From positions 326,232 to 390,231 of the forward strand of contig NZ_OBMU01000002.1 of the NCBI RefSeq assembly GCF_900218065.1: a DNA stretch of 64,000 nt. Reading direction: 5' to 3'. The stretch is from Novosphingobium sp. Chol11 (GTDB lineage: Bacteria > Pseudomonadota > Alphaproteobacteria > Sphingomonadales > Sphingomonadaceae). Below are positions 58,533 to 64,000 of the stretch, one piece after another (within the stretch, counting starts at the first letter, position 1; every line of letters starts with the position of its first letter). The notes beneath the pieces were generated by a model. That model searched no databases and was not told the origin of the DNA. It saw nothing but the letters and a program-made list of their open reading frames with translations. Both the position numbers and the translations under genes were made by a program.

Positions 58533-59320
58533 GCATCCTGACGCAGGTGGAGGGGGGCGTCGCCACGCTGACGCTGAACCGGCCCGACCGGCTGAACGCG
58601 GTGACGGAGGCGATGCTGGACGAGATCGCGCTGACCCTGCGGGGTTGGTCGGTCGATCCGGCGGTACGCTGTGTCGTGCTGGCGGGTGCGGGGCGCGGGT
58701 TCTGCGCGGGTTATGATTTGTCGGGCGAGGGTAAGGAGACGCGGGCGGAGCCGATGCGGGCCGATGAGGCCGCGGCGCGGATGAGCATTCATGCCGAGAT
58801 TCCGCTGTTGCTGCACCGCATGCCCAAGCCGACGATTGCTTGTTTGCGTGGGCCGGTGGCGGGGAGCGGGCTGGTGATGGCGGCAGCGTGCGACCTGAGG
58901 ATTGCGTCGCGCACGGTGAAGTTCAAGCTCGCCTTTGCCAGCGCCGGGCGGTGCGGCGATCCGGGGGGCAGCTATCTGCTCACCCGGCTGCTCGGCGCGG
59001 CGCGGGCGCGGGAGATGTTCCTGCTCGACGAGCCGATGCTGGGGGACGAAGCGCTGGCGAGCCGGTTAGTCAATCGGCTGGTTGAGGATGAGGCGCTTGA
59101 GGGTGAGTGCGCCGCCCTGGCGGCGAAGCTCGCCAGCGGGCCGACGGCGGCTTTTGCGGCGATGAAGCGCAATCTCAACGCGGCGGGAGTTATCGCGCTG
59201 GAGGAAAGCATGGCGCAGGAGGCGGCGGCGAACGCGCAGATCAGCCTGTTGTCGCATGATGCGAATGAAGCAGCGCTGGCGTTCATGGAGCGGCGCACGC
59301 CCAATTTCCTGGGCCATTGA
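58529..59320 (+). CDS. Enoyl-CoA hydratase/isomerase family protein
   Basis: A 263-residue crotonase. RGFCAGYDLSGEG and LRGPVAGSGLVMAAACDLRIASRTVKFKLAF supply the CoA and oxyanion sites. The usual Glu at the LGLxPD.GG.. position is RCGDPGGSYLL, with the acidic residue displaced, so the reaction is uncertain. The start ATG overlaps the stop of the first crotonase by four bases. The pair probably follows the fused dehydrogenase in one beta-oxidation-like route. Confidence 0.85.
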   Translation: MSILTQVEGGVATLTLNRPDRLNAVTEAMLDEIALTLRGWSVDPAVRCVVLAGAGRGFCAGYDLSGEGKETRAEPMRADEAAARMSIHAEIPLLLHRMPKPTIACLRGPVAGSGLVMAAACDLRIASRTVKFKLAFASAGRCGDPGGSYLLTRLLGAARAREMFLLDEPMLGDEALASRLVNRLVEDEALEGECAALAAKLASGPTAAFAAMKRNLNAAGVIALEESMAQEAAANAQISLLSHDANEAALAFMERRTPNFLGH

Positions 59321-59465
59321 AACGCAAGGAATAGCGGCTCTTTAAGAGGCCGTTCCGGCATTGCGGAAATGGCACGGGTTCGGCTTACCTCGGTCTTAAG
59401 TTTCGATATTGCAAAAAATGAGACGGGCGCACTCGGACGCGTCTGAAAAGAATGGGACGGGATGA

Positions 59466-61352
59466 ATGGCCACGGCGGCAAAGGCGATCGACACTGATAG
59501 CATCCAGCGCGCGGTTGAACTGGCGGACCTCAATGCTCTGCGGATCGCGCTGTACCAAAATAGCGGGGATGAGGAGATTGGGGCTCTGCCCGCTGCTGCG
59601 CAGATGAGCGACGGGCAGAAGGCGCTGCTGAAGGAGCGCGCAGTCGAATGGTTGGCGGACAATGCCGGTCCGGTGGATCTGCCAGAGCCGCCCGAGGACG
59701 AACTGCGCCGCCTTATGACGATGCTGTCGGGCGAGATGACGGATGTCGAGTTCGAGGCGCGGCGTGATCTTCCGGCCTTCCGTGCCGTTCCCTGCGCCGT
59801 CGAATGGGAAGGCGAGAAGCCGGAGATTCCCGAGGATTTCCGCATCGTTATCATCGGCAGCGGCCCGGCGGGGATTGCGGCGGGGGTGCAATGTGAGTTG
59901 CTGGGCCTGCCCTATCTGCTGCTCGATCGTCAGCCGGAGGCGGGGGGCACCTGGACGATCAACCGCTATCCCGATGTGCGGGTCGATACGCCGTCCATCA
60001 CCTATGAATATAGCTTCGAAAAGCTCTATCCCTGGGGCGAGCATTTCAACCGGGGCGAGGATGTGCGCACCTACCTCCAGCATGTCTCGCGCAAATATGG
60101 GGTGATGGCGAACAGCCGCTTTGGCCATGATGTGAAGGGTGCGGTGTTTGACGAAGGGCGCAACGTCTGGAAGCTGGACGTCGAAACGCCCGGCGGACGT
60201 CAGGAGATCGTCGCTAATGTGGTGATCACCGCATGCGGCACCTTCGCCAATGCGCAGCTGCCCGACATTGAGGGTGTGCATGATTTCGGCGGGCAGATCA
60301 TCCATCCGTCCGCCTGGCCGGAGGGGCTGGACCTTAGCGGCAAGCGGGTCGCCATCATCGGCAATGGGTCGACCGGCGTGCAATTGTTAAGCGCGGTGGC
60401 GCAAAAGGCGGGGCATGTCAGTGTCGTGCAGCGCACCCCCCAATGGATCAGCCCGCGCGAAAAATATGGCGCGCCGATCGAGCCGGAACTGGCGTGGCTC
60501 AACGAGAATATGCCCGGTTACTGGAACTGGTCCCGCTATACCGCGACGATGCCGCTGTTCGACATCGATCGGTTACAGCGCGTCGATCGTGAATGGCAGG
60601 CGCAGGGGGGCAAGGTCAGCAAGGCGAATGATGATCTGCGCGCCTTCCTCACCAACTATATCCGGCAGGAAACCGGTGGACGCGAAGACCTGATCGAAAA
60701 GCTGATACCCGATTATGCGCCCATGTCGCGCCGCCCGGTGGTGGACAATGGATGGTATCGCGCGCTGACCCGCGACAATGTGGAGTTGCTGACCGGATCG
60801 GTGGCGCGCTTCACGAAGAGCGGCTTTGTGATGGCGGACGGGACGGAGCGGGACTTCGACGTCGTGATTGCCGCGACCGGTTTCGACGTGCTCAAATATC
60901 TGTGGCCCGCGCGGTACAAGGGGCTGGAGGGCAAGGACCTGCACGACACCTGGGACGCAGGCGACGGGCCGCGTGCCTATCTGTCGATGATGGTGCCGCA
61001 ATTCCCCAACCTGTTCATGCTGTACGGCCCCAATTCGCAGCCGCTGACGGGGGGCACCGGCCTGCCGCAATGGTGGCTGATCTGGGCGAGCTATGCCGCG
61101 CAATGCGTCATGCGCATGCTGAAGGAAGACAAGCGGCGCGTCGATGTGAAGCCCGAGGCGTTCGAGCGCTATAATCGCGAACTGGATGCCGAGGCTCAGA
61201 ACTGGCTTCAGATGACGCCTGAAGGCGGTATCGAGAAGAATTATTATGTGAACCGGGAGCATCGCAGGCTTCAGGTCAACGCGCCCTGGCTCAGCCCCGA
61301 TTACCACCGCATGTGCACGGTGGTGAATTGGGACGATCTGGAATTGAGCTGA
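59466..61352 (+). CDS. Baeyer-Villiger monooxygenase (HAPMO-like, N-terminal extension)
   Basis: A type I flavoprotein monooxygenase of 628 residues that inserts oxygen next to a ketone. An N-terminal helical extension (residues 1 to about 118) resembles 4-hydroxyacetophenone monooxygenase (640 residues). The FAD motif IIGSGPAGIAAG is near 128, the BVMO fingerprint FGGQIIHPSAWP near 274 and the NADPH motif IIGNGSTGVQ near 297; FDVVIAATGFD is near 460. Downstream alcohol dehydrogenase and esterase-like genes complete the set needed to turn a ketone into an alcohol and acid. No regulator lies before it; the IclR gene follows in 10 bases. Confidence 0.93.
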   Translation: MATAAKAIDTDSIQRAVELADLNALRIALYQNSGDEEIGALPAAAQMSDGQKALLKERAVEWLADNAGPVDLPEPPEDELRRLMTMLSGEMTDVEFEARRDLPAFRAVPCAVEWEGEKPEIPEDFRIVIIGSGPAGIAAGVQCELLGLPYLLLDRQPEAGGTWTINRYPDVRVDTPSITYEYSFEKLYPWGEHFNRGEDVRTYLQHVSRKYGVMANSRFGHDVKGAVFDEGRNVWKLDVETPGGRQEIVANVVITACGTFANAQLPDIEGVHDFGGQIIHPSAWPEGLDLSGKRVAIIGNGSTGVQLLSAVAQKAGHVSVVQRTPQWISPREKYGAPIEPELAWLNENMPGYWNWSRYTATMPLFDIDRLQRVDREWQAQGGKVSKANDDLRAFLTNYIRQETGGREDLIEKLIPDYAPMSRRPVVDNGWYRALTRDNVELLTGSVARFTKSGFVMADGTERDFDVVIAATGFDVLKYLWPARYKGLEGKDLHDTWDAGDGPRAYLSMMVPQFPNLFMLYGPNSQPLTGGTGLPQWWLIWASYAAQCVMRMLKEDKRRVDVKPEAFERYNRELDAEAQNWLQMTPEGGIEKNYYVNREHRRLQVNAPWLSPDYHRMCTVVNWDDLELS

Positions 61353-61362
61353 AGGAACGGCG

Positions 61363-62259
61363 ATGCCCCGCCCGGCCCTGGCCGCGTCACGCGCCATCGA
61401 CATATTGAACTTCATGGCGGCAGCGCCCTTGCGCGGCTATTCGCTGACGGAGCTGGTGCGGCAGCTGGACCTCAATCCCGCATCTTGCCACGCGCTGCTG
61501 GGCGCGATGACCCGGGACGGTTATCTCGTCCGGGCGCAACGGGGGAAGGATTATCGCCTTGGCCCGGCGCTGATCGCGATCGGTCATGCGGCGCTGCAAT
61601 GCCATCCGGTGGTGGCGGCGGCGCGGAACCAGATCGCGCTTTTGTCGGCTGAGCTGGACCTGGACAGCCTGCTCACCGCACGGCTGGATGACCGGCTGAT
61701 CGCGCTCGCGTCGGAAGGGCCGGGGCGTATGCCCGGTCTGGCGGTGGGGCAGCGGGTGCCGCTGATCCCGCCGCTGGGCACGCCCTTCCTCGCCTGGGCG
61801 GGTGAGCGGGAGGTGGATAGCTGGCTGGGCAAGGCGGCGGGGGCGATCGATGCCGACCGGCTGCGCCAGTCGCTCGCGATGGTGCGGCAGCGCGGCTATG
61901 CCGTCACGCAACGCAGTCCGGAGCAGGCGGCGACGGGGCTCGCCGTTCTTGGCATGACGGAGGAACCGCTGGCCGGAGACTGGCAGAAGCGCGTCGCGGA
62001 ACGGATCGGGCAGATGGGCGAGGATTACCTGATGATCGAGGCGCAGCCCGACCGGCTGCATCCGGTGATGATGATCTCCGCCCCCGTGTTCGGCGCGGAT
62101 GGCGCGGTGCTGTGTACCCTGTCGCTTTTCGGTTTCGACCGGCCGCTGCCGCTGAGCCGGATCGCCGCGCTGGGCGACGCAGTCGCGCGGCACTGCCGCG
62201 CGGCGAGCGGTATGCCGGGCGAGCCGGACAAGCAGATTAATGAAGTTGGGAGAGGCTGA
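61363..62259 (+). CDS. IclR-family transcriptional regulator
   Basis: A 298-residue regulator. N-terminal winged HTH at about 1-65 (LAASRAIDILNFMAAAPLRGYSLTELVRQLDLNPASCHALLGAMTRDGYLVRA) and an effector-binding GAF-like domain at about 75-275 (LLTARLDDRLIALASEGPGRM). IclR proteins often regulate aromatic and acetate catabolism from inside the operon. It is placed inside the operon between the monooxygenase and the alcohol dehydrogenase, so it probably autoregulates. Confidence 0.87.
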   Translation: MPRPALAASRAIDILNFMAAAPLRGYSLTELVRQLDLNPASCHALLGAMTRDGYLVRAQRGKDYRLGPALIAIGHAALQCHPVVAAARNQIALLSAELDLDSLLTARLDDRLIALASEGPGRMPGLAVGQRVPLIPPLGTPFLAWAGEREVDSWLGKAAGAIDADRLRQSLAMVRQRGYAVTQRSPEQAATGLAVLGMTEEPLAGDWQKRVAERIGQMGEDYLMIEAQPDRLHPVMMISAPVFGADGAVLCTLSLFGFDRPLPLSRIAALGDAVARHCRAASGMPGEPDKQINEVGRG

Positions 62260-62263
62260 AAAA

Positions 62264-63355
62264 ATGCGGGCGCTGATCTACGAAGGGCCGGGCAAGATCC
62301 GTTTTGTCGAGGATGTCGAAGTGCGCGAGCCGGGCGCGGGCGAAGTGCTGGTGCGCATCGCGGCGAGCGGCATTTGCCATTCGGACATTTCGGTCATCAA
62401 CGGCACGATCGACTGGCCTGCGCCTGCGGTGTTGGGCCATGAAGGGGCGGGCATCGTCGAGAAGCTGGGGCCGGGCGTCACCGAATTGGCGGTCGGCGAT
62501 CATGTGGCATTGCATACGCTTGCCAATTGCGGGCGTTGCGGACCGTGCGAGAGCGGCAGGCCGACCCATTGCCGCCAATCCTATGGCAACCGCGCCCAGC
62601 CATTCAGCCGTAACGGAGAGCCGGTGTCGAGCTTTGCAGCGACATCGACCTTTGTCGAGAAGACGGTGGTGAAGGCTAATCAGGCGGTCCGGATCGACCG
62701 GACGGTGCCGCTGGATATCGCCTGCGTCGTGGGCTGTGGGGTGCTGACGGGGGTGGGATCGGTCGTCAACCGGGCGCGGGTGAAACCGGGCGAGACGGCG
62801 GCGGTGTTCGGCATCGGCGGCATTGGCCTCAACGTGCTGCAGGGGCTGCGACTTTCGGGCGCGAGCCGGATCATCGCGATCGATTTGCTGGCGACACGTG
62901 AGGAGAAAGCGCGGGAGTTTGGGGCGACCGACTTCATCGATGCTTCGCAGGGCGATGTGCCGCAGCGGATCAAGGACATCGTATCGGGCGGCAATCCCGA
63001 CCATGGCAGCGGCGTCGATTGGGCATTCGAGTGCGTCGGCAATACGCGCGTGCTGAACGATGCCATGGCGAGCCTTGGCTGGGGCGGCAATTGCGTGATC
63101 GTCGGGACGACTGCGATGGGCACGATGGCGGAGGTATCGCTGACGCCGCTCTCCTTTGTCGATCGCGGGGTGATGGGTGCCCGCTATGGGGCGTCGCGGC
63201 CGCATCAGGATATCCCGTCCTATATCGCCCAGTATCGGCAGGGTAAGCTGCTGCTGGATGAGCTGGTGACGCAGCGTTATGATCTGGCCGACTTCGAACG
63301 GGCGTTCCACGACCTGGAGGAAGGCAAGCTGGCGCGCGGGGTGTTCGTGCTGTGA
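62264..63355 (+). CDS. Zinc-dependent alcohol dehydrogenase
   Basis: A 363-residue medium-chain dehydrogenase. Catalytic zinc site is seen as SGICHSDI with VLGHEGAGIVEKLG, and the structural zinc lobe as CGRCGPCESGRPTHC. The NAD motif is VFGIGGIGLNVLQG, followed by an acidic residue (AIDLLATREEKA) fitting NAD. It probably oxidises the alcohol released by ester cleavage after the monooxygenase. The ATG at 62264 has GGGAGAGG about eight bases upstream, four bases after the IclR stop; an earlier ATG at 62240 overlaps IclR. GTGA overlap with the next gene. Confidence 0.92.
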   Translation: MRALIYEGPGKIRFVEDVEVREPGAGEVLVRIAASGICHSDISVINGTIDWPAPAVLGHEGAGIVEKLGPGVTELAVGDHVALHTLANCGRCGPCESGRPTHCRQSYGNRAQPFSRNGEPVSSFAATSTFVEKTVVKANQAVRIDRTVPLDIACVVGCGVLTGVGSVVNRARVKPGETAAVFGIGGIGLNVLQGLRLSGASRIIAIDLLATREEKAREFGATDFIDASQGDVPQRIKDIVSGGNPDHGSGVDWAFECVGNTRVLNDAMASLGWGGNCVIVGTTAMGTMAEVSLTPLSFVDRGVMGARYGASRPHQDIPSYIAQYRQGKLLLDELVTQRYDLADFERAFHDLEEGKLARGVFVL

Positions 63356-64000
63356 CCGGCGCCGGTGCCTGGAATCTGCCGCCGCTGCGAGAGGGCTATG
63401 CCGCCGATGACGCGCTGATCGAGCGGCGGGCGCGGGCGGCTGGTCCTGCCGATGCTGCGGAGCGGGCGGGCGCGGCGGTGATTGGCAGCGTGCGTTGTTT
63501 GGTCATCGAGCCGCGTGGGTGTGATGCGCGGGGGGAGATGATCTACCTGCATGGTGGGGGGTATCGGCTGGGGTCTCCGCTTGCCTATGTGGATTATGCG
63601 CAAAGGATCGCGGATGAGGCGGGGTGGCGGATCATCCTGCCCTTTTACCCGCTGGCTCCCGAGCACCCCTTTCCGGCGGCGTTGCACGCTGTTGTCGCGG
63701 TTTATCGCGGGTTAGAGAACAGGCAGTCGGTCGTGGTCGCGGGCGACTCTGCCGGTGGCGGGTTGGCGGCGGCGCTGTGCGTTATGGCGGCGCGTGCTGG
63801 TGAGCGGCCTGCGGCTGCCGTGCTGGTGTCGCCGATGCTGGATTTGACGGCGCGGGGCGAGAGCCTTGATCGTAATGCGGCGCGTGACCCGATGTTTTCC
63901 AAGGCGGCCGTGCTGGATAGCGCGCAGTTATATTTGCAGGGGCATGATCCGCGCGATCCGCTGGTTTCGGCGCTGGAGGCTGACCCGGCGGACTTTCCGC
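63352..64000 (+). CDS. HSL-type alpha/beta hydrolase (partial, runs off window)
   Basis: 216 codons are visible from a GTG at 63352, which overlaps the dehydrogenase stop (GTGA). The hormone-sensitive-lipase signature is complete: H67GGGY71 in IYLHGGGYRLGSP is the oxyanion element, and the nucleophile is S133 in VVAGDSAGGGLAAA. The catalytic Asp and His fall beyond the window. It likely cleaves the ester made by the Baeyer-Villiger enzyme, but HSL-family proteins accept many esters. Confidence 0.88.
   Translation, partial: MTGAGAWNLPPLREGYAADDALIERRARAAGPADAAERAGAAVIGSVRCLVIEPRGCDARGEMIYLHGGGYRLGSPLAYVDYAQRIADEAGWRIILPFYPLAPEHPFPAALHAVVAVYRGLENRQSVVVAGDSAGGGLAAALCVMAARAGERPAAAVLVSPMLDLTARGESLDRNAARDPMFSKAAVLDSAQLYLQGHDPRDPLVSALEADPADFP

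Overview
This window comes from a GC-rich alphaproteobacterium, most likely a sphingomonad (Sphingobium, Novosphingobium or Sphingomonas type). The inference rests on gene content (two TonB-dependent receptors, a Coq4-like protein, an HWE-family histidine kinase, dense xenobiotic/alicyclic catabolism genes) and on short palindromic intergenic repeats. Genus assignment is inference. No rRNA, tRNA, CRISPR array, insertion sequence or prophage gene was recognised.

Layout. 1-10 kb: a partial GH1-like hydrolase, a 3-methyladenine DNA glycosylase, a short Mfd-like helicase coupled to a PRC-barrel membrane protein, a GlcG/HbpS-like protein coupled to a secreted protein of unknown function, and a PAS/HWE histidine kinase whose GAF domain looks internally deleted. 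10-19 kb: the ribosome-modification pair rluE plus an L16-type arginine hydroxylase, a siderophore receptor, an SDR, a TetR regulator, phhA-maiA (phenylalanine/tyrosine catabolism), a GST and a ZIP metal transporter. Between the TetR gene and phhA the minus strand ends in a clear intrinsic terminator preceded by paired elements, a candidate small RNA or leader. 19-32 kb: hemerythrin protein, a glycan locus (GH5-like enzyme, GH1-RmlD fusion, glycosyltransferase-UDP-galactopyranose mutase fusion), an MBL-fold lactonase-like enzyme, an L,D-transpeptidase, small exported proteins, a subtilase, a lipoprotein with a branched inverted-repeat leader, and pncB.

32-64 kb is an almost uninterrupted catabolic island. 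It holds four regulators (TetR, AraC, TetR, IclR), five or more oxidoreductases of SDR/Gfo-Idh/epimerase type including one close to 3-alpha-hydroxysteroid dehydrogenase/carbonyl reductase, a Coq4-like protein, an EthD-like protein, a haloalkane dehalogenase beside a PAPS-type sulfotransferase, SnoaL-like and lipocalin-like small proteins, a cyclase-family hydrolase, a large TonB receptor, a KstD-like flavoprotein, two MFS transporters, a phytanoyl-CoA dioxygenase-like protein, a fused double acyl-CoA dehydrogenase, two enoyl-CoA hydratases, a HAPMO-like Baeyer-Villiger monooxygenase, a zinc alcohol dehydrogenase and an HSL-type esterase (cut by the window end). A reasonable reading is uptake of a hydrophobic cyclic substrate through the receptor and MFS carriers, ring or side-chain dehydrogenation by the flavoprotein and SDRs, CoA-dependent beta-oxidation by the fused dehydrogenase and hydratases, and ketone-to-ester-to-alcohol conversion by the monooxygenase, esterase and alcohol dehydrogenase. 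The substrate cannot be read from sequence; steroid-like or other alicyclic/terpenoid ketones fit best.
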